A DNA stretch of 64,000 bases, taken from contig NZ_FNCF01000001.1 in NCBI RefSeq assembly GCF_900100695.1, positions 650,060 to 714,059 on the forward strand. The letters are read 5' to 3'. Positions 18,102 through 27,264 of the stretch are shown one piece after another. The position numbers and the translations under genes were made by a program. This stretch comes from Klenkia brasiliensis (lineage in GTDB: Bacteria; Actinomycetota; Actinomycetes; Mycobacteriales; Geodermatophilaceae). Numbering within the stretch: position 1 is the stretch's first letter; every line of letters begins with the position of its first letter. The notes beneath the pieces are model-generated. The model did no database searches, had not been told where the DNA came from, and saw only the letters and a list, made by a program, of their open reading frames with translations.

Positions 18102-20726
18102 GTGAACCCTGGCCCCCCGGCACTGCCCGGCGGCCCCCCGCTGGCCGCGACACCCCGTCGGGTGGCCACCGGGGCCGTCGTGCTGTCCGCGGGCATCGTC
18201 GTCTCGGCCACCCAGCCCGCGCCGCTCTCCGAGGTCGGCGTGGCGCTGTTCTCCGTGCTGGCCTTCCTCGGCGGCGCCGTGCTGGCCCGCGCCGCCGCCC
18301 GCCGCAGCTGCCACCCCGGCGTGTGGGGCTGGTACGCCGGCGCCCTCCTCGTCGCCGGGGCCGGGGCCGCGCTCGCCCTGCACACCCCCGGGTCGACCGT
18401 GCCGATGACCGTCGGCGCGCTGCCCGGGATGCTGCTCACCGTCCCGCCGCTGCTCCGGCTCATCCCGGTGGGCACCTGGCGGCGGCTCAGGGCCCAGCTG
18501 GTCACCTCGCTGCTGCTGTTCCTCGACGCCTGCCTGCTGTGCGCCCTGGCCACCTTCGAGCTGGTCAGCGGCCGGTCGCTGGGCCTGACCACCCTCTTCG
18601 ACGTCACCCTGGTGGCCCTGGGCGCCACCCTGGCGCTGCTCACCGCGATGGGCCTGCTCGTGGTCGCGAGCACCTCCGGTGCGCTGCGCCGGGTCGCCGT
18701 GCTCGCGCTCTCCGGCCAGGTCGCGATCACCGGCGCCCTGGTGCTGATGGCCTTCTCCGACGAGCAGGACGCCGCCACCCCGCCGCTGGTGGCCACCGCG
18801 GTCGCCGCCACCCTCGGCCTCGCCCTGCTGGTCGGCGCGGCCCTGCAGGACCACACCCCCGGCGAGCCGCTGGCCGAGGACGACCCGCTGTCCTTCGCCG
18901 CGGCCGTCCTCCCGCACCTGACCGCGCTGGCGGCCGGCTGCCTGCTGCTCAGCGGCGTGCTGGTCACCGGCGCCCTGGACGTCGCGCAGACCGTCCTCGG
19001 CGGCGTCGGGCTCGTCCTGCTCGCGGCCCACCAGACCGTCTCGTGGCGCGACAGCCGCGACCTGACCCGCACGCTGCAGCGCAGCCAGGCCTACTTCCGC
19101 GCGGTGGTCCGTTCCGCCGTCGACCCGGTGGTGATCCTGGACGGCGACCTCGCCATCACCTGGACCTCCCCCGGCTTCGGCGACATCATCGGCCGCTCCG
19201 CCGAGCGGCTGGTGGGCCGCGACGTGCGCACCGCCGTGCACCCCGACGACCGGCCGGCGCTCACCGCCGCCCTGCTGGCCCCCCAGGTCGGCGCCCCCCG
19301 CGAGGGCCGCACGGCCACCGCCCGGGTGCGGCACGACGACGGCCGCTGGCTGCTGCTGCAGGCCCGGGTCCGCGACCTGCGCCAGGACCCCGCCGTCGGC
19401 GCCCTGGTGCTGCACTGCCGCGACCTGACCCGCGCCACCCCGGCACGCCCCGCCGTCGCCGACGCCCTGCCCCTGGGCGGCAGCGACCCCGAGACCGGCC
19501 TGCCCGACCGCAGCGCCCTGGTCGCCCGGCTCGCCGAGCTCGCCCGCGGCGGCGCCGAGGTGGGCCTGGTCAAGATCGGCATCGGCGGGCTGCCCGACGA
19601 CCCGGCGGCCGACGTCGCCCGCGACCTGGCCGGCCGGCTGTCCCGGGTGCTGCGCACCGGCGACCGGCTGCTGCGCTCGGGCCCGGCCGAGTTCGCCGTC
19701 CTCGTCGACGGCGGGATCAGCGACGCCGAGACCCTCGCCGAGCGGCTGGTCGGCGCCGTCCCCGCCGACGCCCCCGTGCACGGCCTGCGGCTGACCGCCT
19801 GCGCCGGCATCACCGCACTGGAGGGCAGCGACCGGGAGCCGGTCGCGGTGCTCCGGCGCGCCTCGATGGCGCTGGACAGCGCCCGCGGCGCGGGCCCCGG
19901 CCGGGTCCGCCGGCACTCCGTCGCCCTGCTCATCGCGCAGAACCGCCGCGAGGCGCTGCGCACCGACCTCGCCCTGGCCCTCGCCCGCGACGAGCTGCGG
20001 CTGGTCTACCAACCCGTCGTCGACCTCGCGCTGCAGCGGGTCACCTCCGTCGAGGCGTTGCTGCGCTGGCAGCACCCCACCTGGGGCGCGGTCTCCCCGG
20101 CCGAGTTCGTGCCGCTGGCCGAGGAGTCGGCGCTGGTCACCACGCTGGGCCGCTGGGTCATGCGCACCGCCACGGCGGCGGTGGCCGGCCTGGACGCCGA
20201 CCTGTGCGTGGCGGTCAACGTCTCCGCCCGGCACGTGCGCAGCGGCGAGCTGCTGGGGGACGTCAGCGAGGCCCTCGCCGCCAGCGGCCTGCCGCCCGAG
20301 CGGCTGGTCCTCGAGCTCACCGAGTCGGTGCTGCTGGACGAGGCGCACGTGACCGACGAGCTGGCCGCCCTGCGCCGGCTCGGCGTGCGCATCGCCGTCG
20401 ACGACTTCGGCACCGGCTGGTCCTCGCTGGCCTACCTGGTCGGGCTGCCCGTCGACGTGCTGAAGATGGACCGCGCCTTCCTCGCCTCGGTCGAGACCGA
20501 CCCGCGGCACCAGGCGCTGTGCCGCTCGGTGCTGCACCTGGGCACCAGCCTGGGCCTGGACGTCGTCGTCGAGGGCGTGGAGACCCCGCGCGAGCTGCAG
20601 CTGCTGCGCGACATGGGCCACCGCTTCGTGCAGGGCTTCCTGCTCGCCCGGCCCACCGAGCTCCCCGCCCTGCCCGGCGCCGTGCAGGCCGTCCCGGCGG
20701 CGCTGGCCCAGGGGGCGGCGCGATGA
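18102..20726 (+). CDS. Membrane PAS-GGDEF-EAL protein with degenerate GGDEF and intact EAL
   Basis: 874 aa. The first 320 residues hold about nine membrane helices of an unnamed sensor type. A PAS domain follows (about 330-450). The GGDEF domain (about 461-600) has SGPAEF at its signature, so it cannot make c-di-GMP. The EAL domain (about 620-860) keeps all key residues: SVEALLRW, NVSARHV, LELTESVLL, DDFGTGWSSL, VLKMDRAF, EGVETPREL and QGFLLA. It is therefore predicted to degrade c-di-GMP, with the dead GGDEF perhaps binding GTP. Its stop overlaps the next gene by 4 bp. Confidence 0.87.
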   Translation: MNPGPPALPGGPPLAATPRRVATGAVVLSAGIVVSATQPAPLSEVGVALFSVLAFLGGAVLARAAARRSCHPGVWGWYAGALLVAGAGAALALHTPGSTVPMTVGALPGMLLTVPPLLRLIPVGTWRRLRAQLVTSLLLFLDACLLCALATFELVSGRSLGLTTLFDVTLVALGATLALLTAMGLLVVASTSGALRRVAVLALSGQVAITGALVLMAFSDEQDAATPPLVATAVAATLGLALLVGAALQDHTPGEPLAEDDPLSFAAAVLPHLTALAAGCLLLSGVLVTGALDVAQTVLGGVGLVLLAAHQTVSWRDSRDLTRTLQRSQAYFRAVVRSAVDPVVILDGDLAITWTSPGFGDIIGRSAERLVGRDVRTAVHPDDRPALTAALLAPQVGAPREGRTATARVRHDDGRWLLLQARVRDLRQDPAVGALVLHCRDLTRATPARPAVADALPLGGSDPETGLPDRSALVARLAELARGGAEVGLVKIGIGGLPDDPAADVARDLAGRLSRVLRTGDRLLRSGPAEFAVLVDGGISDAETLAERLVGAVPADAPVHGLRLTACAGITALEGSDREPVAVLRRASMALDSARGAGPGRVRRHSVALLIAQNRREALRTDLALALARDELRLVYQPVVDLALQRVTSVEALLRWQHPTWGAVSPAEFVPLAEESALVTTLGRWVMRTATAAVAGLDADLCVAVNVSARHVRSGELLGDVSEALAASGLPPERLVLELTESVLLDEAHVTDELAALRRLGVRIAVDDFGTGWSSLAYLVGLPVDVLKMDRAFLASVETDPRHQALCRSVLHLGTSLGLDVVVEGVETPRELQLLRDMGHRFVQGFLLARPTELPALPGAVQAVPAALAQGAAR

Positions 20727-23269
20727 GCGGGCAGCTGCGCCGCAGCGCGCTGGCCGTGCTGCTGGGCGCGGTCGTGCTGGCCGCCGCGCTCGCCGTCACC
20801 CCGGCGACCAGCGTCGGGTTCCAGGCCGACAACACCGCGCTCGGGCTGCTCACCGCGGTCAGCGCCGTCCGCGCGGCCCGGCTGGCCCGGGGCACCACCG
20901 GACGGCGGGGGACGTCGTGGCGGCTGCTCGCCGGGTCCGGTGCGCTGTTCTCCGTCGCGGCGCTGGTCACCGGCAGCGGGTTCGGCGACTCCTTCGGCGT
21001 GGCCGGCCTCGGCGACGTGCTGCTGCTGCCGGTCCTCGTCATCCCCCCGCTGGTCTGCGTCCGGCTGGCCACCGAGGTGCGCCGCGGCCGCAGCGCCGCG
21101 CTGCTGGTGGACGGCGCCGCCGTGGTGCTGGCGCTGGCCTTCGTGGTCGACGTGCTCGCGCTGTCGGCCCCCGACGCGGTCCGCACGCCCACCCCGCTGG
21201 TGCTGGCCTACGCCGGGTACGCGGTGCTCGCCGTCGGCCTGGCCGGCGCGGTCCTGACGGTGACCACCCGCGAGCTGCAGCGCCCGGCCACCGCGATGGT
21301 GGTCATGAGCTCGATGGTCGCCCTCGCCGCGGCCATGCTGGCCGTCGGGCTGGACCGGCCCGGCCTGCTCTGGCAGGGCATCGGGGACCTCGCCTGCCTG
21401 CTGGCGCTGGAGGCCGGCGTCGCCGCCGTCGCCACCGCCCCCCGCCGGCCCTCCTCCCCCGAGGACGTCGCCGCCCGCAGCCCGCGGGTCAACGTCGCCG
21501 GGCTGGCGATCACCCTGGTGGCGCTCGGTGGGGTGCCCGTCGCGCTGCTGGTCGCGCTGCTGCGCGGGCAGGCGGTCACCCCGTGGTCGATGACCGCGCT
21601 GGCCGCCGTCGTGGGGCTGCTGCTGGTCCGCAGCACGATCCGCATCCGCACCAGCACCGGCCTGGTGGCCGACCTGGTGCGCAACGAGGAGGACGTGCGC
21701 GCCTTGGTCGAGGGCAGCAGCGACGGCGTGGTCATCGTCGACGACGACCTGCGGCTGCGCTTCACCTCCCCCGCCGCCCGCACCCTGCTCGGGGTGGGCG
21801 AGGACGCCGCCGACCGCGACCTGCTCGACCTGCTGGTGCCCGCCGACCGCGAGGCCGCCGGCGCGGCGCTGACCGCCGGGGTCCCGACCCTGCACCTGCG
21901 GGTCCCCGGGGACGCCGGCCAGCCCGCCGAGCTCGAGGTCACCCAGCACCAGCGCGCCGGCCAGGGCCGCCGGGTGCTGCACCTGCGCGACGCCACCGTC
22001 CGGCTGCGCCGCGAGCGCGAGCTGGAGCGGATGGCCTACACCGACCACCTCACCCGGCTGCCCAACCGCGCGCTGCTGTTCGAGGAGCTGGCCGCCCCCG
22101 CCGGCGAGCGCTGCCTGCTGGTGCTCGACCTCGACGGGTTCAAGGCGGTCAACGACGTGGCCGGCCACGAGGCCGGGGACCAGCTGCTGGTCGAGGTCGC
22201 CCGCCGGCTGCGCACCGTCGTCCGCGACCAGGACGTCGTCTGCCGGCTCGGTGGCGACGAGTTCGCCGTGGTCGTCGACGGCACCGTCCCCGAGGCGGTC
22301 GAGGCCGCCCAGCGCGTCGTCGACGCGATGGCGCTGCCGCACCGCACCGCCGACCGCACCTTCGCCCTGGGCGCCAGCGTCGGGGTCGCCGAGCTGCGGC
22401 CCGGCAGCGGCCAGCTGGCCTTCCGCGAGGCCGACACCGCCCTGCGCGCGGCCAAGCGCGCCGGCAAGGGCTGCGTCCGGGTCTGGGACGGCGGCGCCCG
22501 CGGCGACGCGGCCGGCTCGGTCGCCGCGGCGCTGGCCGGCGGCGAGGTCGAGCTGCGCTACAGCGTCACCGGCCGCACCGGCCAGGAGCGCGCGATGCAC
22601 GGCGAACCGTCCTGGGCCCACCCGTCGGGCGCCCTGCTCCCCGCCGCCGAGCTGTGGGCCGCCGCCGGCCGGCAGGGCTGCGACGCCGAGCTGCAGACCT
22701 GGGTCCTCGCCGAGGCCACCCGGCACGCCGCCTCCCTGCCCGCGATCACCCTGCTCGCGCTGGACCTGCCCGCCGGGCACGTGCAGGCCGGGCGCCTGGT
22801 CGACGACGTCCACTCCGCCCTGGCCGCCTCGGGGCTGCCGCCGGGCCGGTTGTCGCTGGTCTTCACCGAGGAGGCCGTGCTCACCTCCACCGCCGACCTG
22901 GTGCCCGCGCTGCACGAGCTGCGCGCCGCCGGCGTCCGGCTGTGCCTCGACGACTTCGGCATGGGCCAGACCCTCTACGCCCACCTGTCGCGGGTGCCGC
23001 TGACCAGCGTCCGGATCGACGTCTCCGCGCTCGGCGCCCGGGACGAGCAGGACCTGCTGCTCCGGGTGCGGGCGATCGTGGCCAGCGCCGACATGTTCGG
23101 CCTGCGCACCGTCGCCCACGGCATCGGCCCGGGGCCGCTGCTCGACCGCGTCATGGAGTGCGGGGTGTCGATGGTGCGCACCCGCGAGGACCTGCGGAAC
23201 GTCCCCTTCGCCCGGGTGCAGCAGGAGCTCGCTGCAGGACCGGCGGGCACCCGGATACTGGCCGGGTGA
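20723..23269 (+). CDS. Membrane PAS-GGDEF-EAL protein with intact GGDEF and degenerate EAL
   Basis: 848 aa, ATG in an ATGA overlap. About eight N-terminal membrane helices, then a PAS-like domain (about 325-430). The GGDEF domain (about 437-590) has LGGDEF at about 509 and the allosteric I-site RDQD five residues before it, so it should be a product-inhibited diguanylate cyclase. The EAL-like domain (about 600-848) lacks the EAL tripeptide and has TEEAVL, LDDFGMGQ and HGIGPG where catalytic residues belong. It is the mirror image of its neighbour, suggesting that the two form a paired synthesis/degradation unit. Confidence 0.87.
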   Translation: MSGQLRRSALAVLLGAVVLAAALAVTPATSVGFQADNTALGLLTAVSAVRAARLARGTTGRRGTSWRLLAGSGALFSVAALVTGSGFGDSFGVAGLGDVLLLPVLVIPPLVCVRLATEVRRGRSAALLVDGAAVVLALAFVVDVLALSAPDAVRTPTPLVLAYAGYAVLAVGLAGAVLTVTTRELQRPATAMVVMSSMVALAAAMLAVGLDRPGLLWQGIGDLACLLALEAGVAAVATAPRRPSSPEDVAARSPRVNVAGLAITLVALGGVPVALLVALLRGQAVTPWSMTALAAVVGLLLVRSTIRIRTSTGLVADLVRNEEDVRALVEGSSDGVVIVDDDLRLRFTSPAARTLLGVGEDAADRDLLDLLVPADREAAGAALTAGVPTLHLRVPGDAGQPAELEVTQHQRAGQGRRVLHLRDATVRLRRERELERMAYTDHLTRLPNRALLFEELAAPAGERCLLVLDLDGFKAVNDVAGHEAGDQLLVEVARRLRTVVRDQDVVCRLGGDEFAVVVDGTVPEAVEAAQRVVDAMALPHRTADRTFALGASVGVAELRPGSGQLAFREADTALRAAKRAGKGCVRVWDGGARGDAAGSVAAALAGGEVELRYSVTGRTGQERAMHGEPSWAHPSGALLPAAELWAAAGRQGCDAELQTWVLAEATRHAASLPAITLLALDLPAGHVQAGRLVDDVHSALAASGLPPGRLSLVFTEEAVLTSTADLVPALHELRAAGVRLCLDDFGMGQTLYAHLSRVPLTSVRIDVSALGARDEQDLLLRVRAIVASADMFGLRTVAHGIGPGPLLDRVMECGVSMVRTREDLRNVPFARVQQELAAGPAGTRILAG

Positions 23270-24027
23270 GCCTGACGTTCCTCGGACACTCCACCGTCCG
23301 GGTCGAACTGGCCGGCCGCACCGTGCTCACCGACCCGCTGCTCACCGGCCGGGTCGGCCCGCTGCGCCGGGTGGCGCCGCCGCTGCCCGCCTCCGCGCGG
23401 GCCGGCGTCGACCTGGTGCTGCTCAGCCACCTGCACGGCGACCACACCCACCTGCCCTCGCTGCGGCTGCTCGGCCGCGGCACCCGGGTCGTCGTCCCGC
23501 CCGGCGGCGGGGACTGGCTGCGCGGCCACGGGTTCACCCGCGTCGAGGAGCTCGCGCCCGGGGAGTCGCTCACCGACGGCGGGCTGACCGTCACCGGGGT
23601 GCAGGCCGTGCACAGCGGCCACCGGTGGGGGCCGCGCTCGACCCGCGGGCCGGACGCCGTCGCCATGGGCCACCTGATCAGCGGCGGGGGCCGCACCGTC
23701 TACGCGGCCGGCGACACCGACGTCTTCCCGGCCATGACCGACCTGGCGCCCGTCGACGTCGCGCTGCTGCCCGTGTGGGGCTGGGGCCTCACCCTCGGCC
23801 CGGGCCACATGGACCCCGCCGGCGCGGCGCTGGCGTGCTCGCTGCTGCGGCCGGACGTCGCCGTCCCCGTGCACTGGGGCACCCTCGCGCTGCCCGGCGT
23901 GGCCGGCACGCGGCGGATGCGCTCGCTGCTGGTCGACCCGCCGCGCCGCTTCGCCGCCGACGTCGCCGCGGCGGGCCTGCCCACCCGGGTGCTGGTCACC
24001 GAGCCCGGCGCGGCGGTGGCGCTGTGA
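23266..24027 (+). CDS. UlaG-type metallo-beta-lactamase-fold hydrolase
   Basis: 253 aa, GTG in a GTGA overlap with the preceding GGDEF/EAL gene. The metal motif HxHxDH is present as SHLHGDHTH (about residue 50), with later ligands in VYAAGDTDVF and the histidine of VPVHWGTLAL. The N-terminal LTFLGHSTVRVEL is characteristic of the UlaG/YcfI-like subgroup, which includes phosphodiester and lactone hydrolases. Placement inside a c-di-GMP operon makes a nucleotide or phosphodiester substrate conceivable, but that is inference. Cytoplasmic, no signal peptide. Confidence 0.82.
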   Translation: MSLTFLGHSTVRVELAGRTVLTDPLLTGRVGPLRRVAPPLPASARAGVDLVLLSHLHGDHTHLPSLRLLGRGTRVVVPPGGGDWLRGHGFTRVEELAPGESLTDGGLTVTGVQAVHSGHRWGPRSTRGPDAVAMGHLISGGGRTVYAAGDTDVFPAMTDLAPVDVALLPVWGWGLTLGPGHMDPAGAALACSLLRPDVAVPVHWGTLALPGVAGTRRMRSLLVDPPRRFAADVAAAGLPTRVLVTEPGAAVAL

Positions 24028-24653
24028 GCGTGCAGGTGCTGGCCTCAGGCTGGACCGACAGCAGCTCGCTGGGCTACCCGGTGCTGTTCGGCGGCGTGCT
24101 GCTGGGCTCGATCGTGCCCGTGGTGCCCACCGGCCCGCTGCTGTCGGTGGCCGCCGCGGTGGCGATGACCACCGACCGGCTGGAGATCGCGCTGGTCCTG
24201 CTGCTGGCTACCCTCGCCGCGTTCACCGGCGACGTCGTCACCTTCGCGATCGCCCGGTTCGGCGGGCCCGCCGCGGTGCGCTGGGTCGCCCGCGGCCAGC
24301 ACGCCGACCGGCTGGAGGAGGTGCGCGGCCAGTTCGCCGCGCACGGCTGGCAGATCGTCGTCGTCGGCCGGCTGCTGCCCGCCGGCCGCATCCCGGTGCT
24401 GGTCGCGGCCGGCGCGCTGGCCTACCCGTGGCGGCGGCTGCTGCCGGCCTCGTTCGCCGCGGCCGCGCTGTGGGCGGTCGCCTACGCGCTGCTGGGCGTG
24501 GTCAGCGGCGGCATCTTCGACAACCCGCTGGTCGCCACCCTCGTCGCCACCGGCCTGGTGCTGCTGGTCGGGCTGGTCTCCAACCTGGTCGCCTCCCGAC
24601 GGCGCAGGGCCAAGGCCGCCCGGGCCGGGGCCGCGCAGGAGCACCCGTCGTGA
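24024..24653 (+). CDS. DedA/SNARE-associated family membrane protein
   Basis: 209 aa, GTG within a GTGA overlap. It shows the DedA pattern: hydrophobic hairpins with GSIVPVVPTGPLLSVAAAVA near the N-terminus and VVGRLLPAGRIPVLVAAGAL (family F/GRhxPxxR type) in the middle. Two further helices and a basic tail follow. Members move or flip lipids such as undecaprenyl phosphate or phosphatidylethanolamine and support membrane homeostasis. It sits between a metallo-hydrolase and a phosphodiesterase-like membrane protein, in keeping with envelope lipid handling. The substrate is not determinable. Confidence 0.8.
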   Translation: MSVQVLASGWTDSSSLGYPVLFGGVLLGSIVPVVPTGPLLSVAAAVAMTTDRLEIALVLLLATLAAFTGDVVTFAIARFGGPAAVRWVARGQHADRLEEVRGQFAAHGWQIVVVGRLLPAGRIPVLVAAGALAYPWRRLLPASFAAAALWAVAYALLGVVSGGIFDNPLVATLVATGLVLLVGLVSNLVASRRRRAKAARAGAAQEHPS

Positions 24654-26773
24654 TGCCCCCGCACCGGCCCCCGGGCCGGGTGCTCACCGGCGGGCGGATC
24701 GTCGCCCGCGTGCTGCTGGTCTGGGCGCTGACCACCGGCGCCCTGCTGCTGCTGGACCGCTGGCTCACCGGGTTCGCCATGACCGACTGGTGGCAGCCCC
24801 CGGTGGCCGCGCTGCTGCTGGGCGTGCTGGCCGGCGTCGTGTGGCCGCTGCTCATGCGCATCGCGCTGCCGATCGCCTTCTTCACCCTCGGCCTGGGTGG
24901 GTTCGTCGTGCTGGGCGCCGGGGTCCTCGGCATCTTCCTGGCCATCCCCGGGGTCGAGGTCACCTCGTTCAAGACCTCCGTCGTCGTCGCGGTCTCCATG
25001 GCCGGGGTGGCCGCGCTGATCAGCAGCCTGCTGGCGCTCGACGAGGACGAGCTGTTCTTCCGCCGGGCCGCCCGCAGGCGCACCGGGGGCGAGGCCACCC
25101 CGGTGCCCGGCGTGCTGTTCCTCCAGGTCGACGGCCTGGGCCACGCCACCGCGCAGCGCGCCGTCCGCGACGGCACGATGCCCACGCTGGCCGCCTGGCT
25201 GCGCGAGGGCAGCCACCGGCTCACCTCGTGGCACACCGACTGGAGCTCGCAGACCGGCGCCAGCGTGTGCGGCATCCTGCACGGCTCCAACCACGACGTC
25301 GTCGGCTTCCGCTGGTACGAGAAGGAGCGGGACAAGGTCGTCAGCGTCTCCCACCCCGAGGACGCCGCCCTGGTCGAGGCCCGGCACTCCGACGGCGGCG
25401 GGCTGCTGGCCCCCGACGGCGCCGGGCGGGGCAACCTGTTCACCGGCGACGCCCGCTACGTCTCGCTCACCATGAGCTCGCTGGCCGTCGTCGTCCCGAA
25501 GGGGTCCCGGCGCACGCGACGCGGCCGCGACCGGGTGGGCGCCGGCTACTACGCCTACTTCGCCAACCCGGTGAACGCGCTGCGCACCCTGGCGGTGTCG
25601 CTGGTGGACGTCGTCCGGGAGCTGGTGGCCGCCGGCCGGCAGCGGCGGGCCGACGTCCGGCCGCGGATCGACCGCGGGGGGCTCTACCCGCTGGCCCGCC
25701 CCGGGACGACGGTCATCGCCCGCGACGTCGTGGTGGCCGCCCTCATCGAGGACATGCTGGCCGGCCGGCCGGTGGCCTACGCGGACTTCCTCGGCTACGA
25801 CGAGGTCGCCCACCACTCCGGCATCGAGCGGTTCGACACCCTGCAGGTGCTGCGCTCGATCGACCAGCAGATCGGCCGGCTGTGGCGGGCCACCCAGCTC
25901 GCGCCCCGGCCCTACCACCTGGTCTGCCTGTCCGACCACGGCCAGACCCAGGGCCAGGCCTTCGCGCAGCGCTTCGGCGAGACCATCGAGGAGCTGGTCG
26001 GCCGGCTGTGCGGCGGCCCCACCGCGGAGGCCCACCGCCGCGGCCACCGGCAGCGGGCCACCGAGGGCTGGCAGGTCGGCGCCGCGATCGCCGAGGCGGC
26101 CAGCGGCCCGGGTCTGGTCGCCCGCCGGCTGCGCGACCGGGTGGAGCGGGCCGGGTCGGCCGAGCACACGCCCCGCGACACCGCCGGTGCCCCCGGCAAG
26201 GTCGCCCGCGTCGCCCCCGGCGTGGTCTGCGTGGTCAGCGGCCACACCGCGATGGTCTCCTTCACCGACCTGGCCGGGCGGGTGCCGATCGAGGAGATCG
26301 AGCGGCGCTGGCCGACCCTGCTCCCCACGCTGGTCGACCACCCCGGGGTGGGGTTCCTGCTGGTGCACTCCACCGAGTTCGGCCCGGTCGTGCTCGGCCG
26401 CGACGGCCTGCACCGGCTGGACTCCGGCACGGTGATCGGCGAGGACCCGCTGGCGCCCTACGGCGAGCACGCCGCCCGGCTGGTGGCTCGCACCTCCACC
26501 TTCCCGCACTGCGCCGACGTGATGATCAACAGCCGGTTCGACCCGACCACGGAGGAGGCCTCGGCCTTCGAGCCGCACGTGGGCTCGCACGGCGGCCTGG
26601 GCGGCCCGCAGCAGCGCGGTTTCCTGCTGCACCCCGCCGGGTTCGCCGAGCCCGGGGAGGTGGTCGGCGCCGAGCACCTGCACCGCGTGCTGCGCGGCTG
26701 GCTCACCGACCTGGGGCACCCCGACCCGCGGGCCTCAAGTGCACCGGCACAGGAGCCGATCACCACCGTGTGA
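24650..26773 (+). CDS. Membrane protein with holin-like N-terminus and alkaline-phosphatase-fold phosphodiesterase domain
   Basis: 707 aa; GTG 24650 overlaps the dedA-like stop, with ATG immediately next. Residues about 15-130 contain four membrane helices of the mycobacterial phage-holin type. The rest is a type I phosphodiesterase/nucleotide pyrophosphatase-like domain. It has LQVDGLGHATAQ (metal Asp), the nucleophile region SSQTGASVCGILHG, DFLGYDEVAHHSG, CLSDHGQTQG and HVGSHGGLGG, which together supply the expected Asp/His metal ligands. Such enzymes cleave phosphodiesters or transfer phospho-groups on lipids or glycans. The active site is probably extracytoplasmic. Confidence 0.82.
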   Translation: MMPPHRPPGRVLTGGRIVARVLLVWALTTGALLLLDRWLTGFAMTDWWQPPVAALLLGVLAGVVWPLLMRIALPIAFFTLGLGGFVVLGAGVLGIFLAIPGVEVTSFKTSVVVAVSMAGVAALISSLLALDEDELFFRRAARRRTGGEATPVPGVLFLQVDGLGHATAQRAVRDGTMPTLAAWLREGSHRLTSWHTDWSSQTGASVCGILHGSNHDVVGFRWYEKERDKVVSVSHPEDAALVEARHSDGGGLLAPDGAGRGNLFTGDARYVSLTMSSLAVVVPKGSRRTRRGRDRVGAGYYAYFANPVNALRTLAVSLVDVVRELVAAGRQRRADVRPRIDRGGLYPLARPGTTVIARDVVVAALIEDMLAGRPVAYADFLGYDEVAHHSGIERFDTLQVLRSIDQQIGRLWRATQLAPRPYHLVCLSDHGQTQGQAFAQRFGETIEELVGRLCGGPTAEAHRRGHRQRATEGWQVGAAIAEAASGPGLVARRLRDRVERAGSAEHTPRDTAGAPGKVARVAPGVVCVVSGHTAMVSFTDLAGRVPIEEIERRWPTLLPTLVDHPGVGFLLVHSTEFGPVVLGRDGLHRLDSGTVIGEDPLAPYGEHAARLVARTSTFPHCADVMINSRFDPTTEEASAFEPHVGSHGGLGGPQQRGFLLHPAGFAEPGEVVGAEHLHRVLRGWLTDLGHPDPRASSAPAQEPITTV

Positions 26774-27174
26774 CCCTGCTGGAGCACCCCGTGACCGCGC
26801 CGCCGAGCGCCGGTTCGCTGGCGGCTGCCCTGCTCGTCGCCGGCCCGCTGGCCTCGGTGCTGGTCGTCGCCGTCGAGGGTCCGGCCCAGACCGCCGCCGT
26901 CCGGTCGGCGCTGCGCCGGGAGTCGCGCACCGAGGACTGGGTGGGCACCGACGGCGACGACGTCGTCGTGGTGCTCGCCGTGCTGCCCGCCGACCTCGAC
27001 GCCGTGGCCGACCGGCTGCTGTCGGTGGCCGAGCGGGTCAGCGGCCGGCCGGCCGCCGGCGGGCTGACCGCGGCGTCGGCCGAGCGCTCCCCCGGCGACC
27101 TGCTCGACCGTGCCCGGGTGGGCCTGCGGGTGGCCTGGGCCTGCGGTGGGGGCCGCGTCGTCCGCCACCCCTGA
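26770..27174 (+). CDS. Small degenerate GGDEF-like protein
   Basis: 134 aa, GTG in a GTGA overlap with the phosphodiesterase-like gene. The C-terminal 80 residues follow the second half of a GGDEF fold: TDGDDVVVVLAV stands where the signature and its beta-hairpin would be, then GGLTAASAERSPGDLLDRAR and a terminal GGGRVVRH strand. The catalytic Glu and the substrate-binding half are missing, so it cannot be a cyclase. It may be a receptor or a remnant. Its position at the end of the c-di-GMP operon supports relatedness. Confidence in the fold is moderate. Confidence 0.6.
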   Translation: MTLLEHPVTAPPSAGSLAAALLVAGPLASVLVVAVEGPAQTAAVRSALRRESRTEDWVGTDGDDVVVVLAVLPADLDAVADRLLSVAERVSGRPAAGGLTAASAERSPGDLLDRARVGLRVAWACGGGRVVRHP

Positions 27175-27264
27175 TCACCGCTGCTGTTCCGCTCCTGTGA
27201 AGATCACGTGAACCCGGTCCCACCAGCGCGACACGACGCGCATGCGTGGCCGACAGTGGTGCCC

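Noticed and set aside
20432-23119. Very long antisense open frame (about 895 codons) opposite the GGDEF/EAL genes
   Set aside because: High GC leaves long frames open on the opposite strand. Its product is low-complexity Gly/Arg/Gln-rich with no domain, while the plus-strand frame has complete enzyme motifs.
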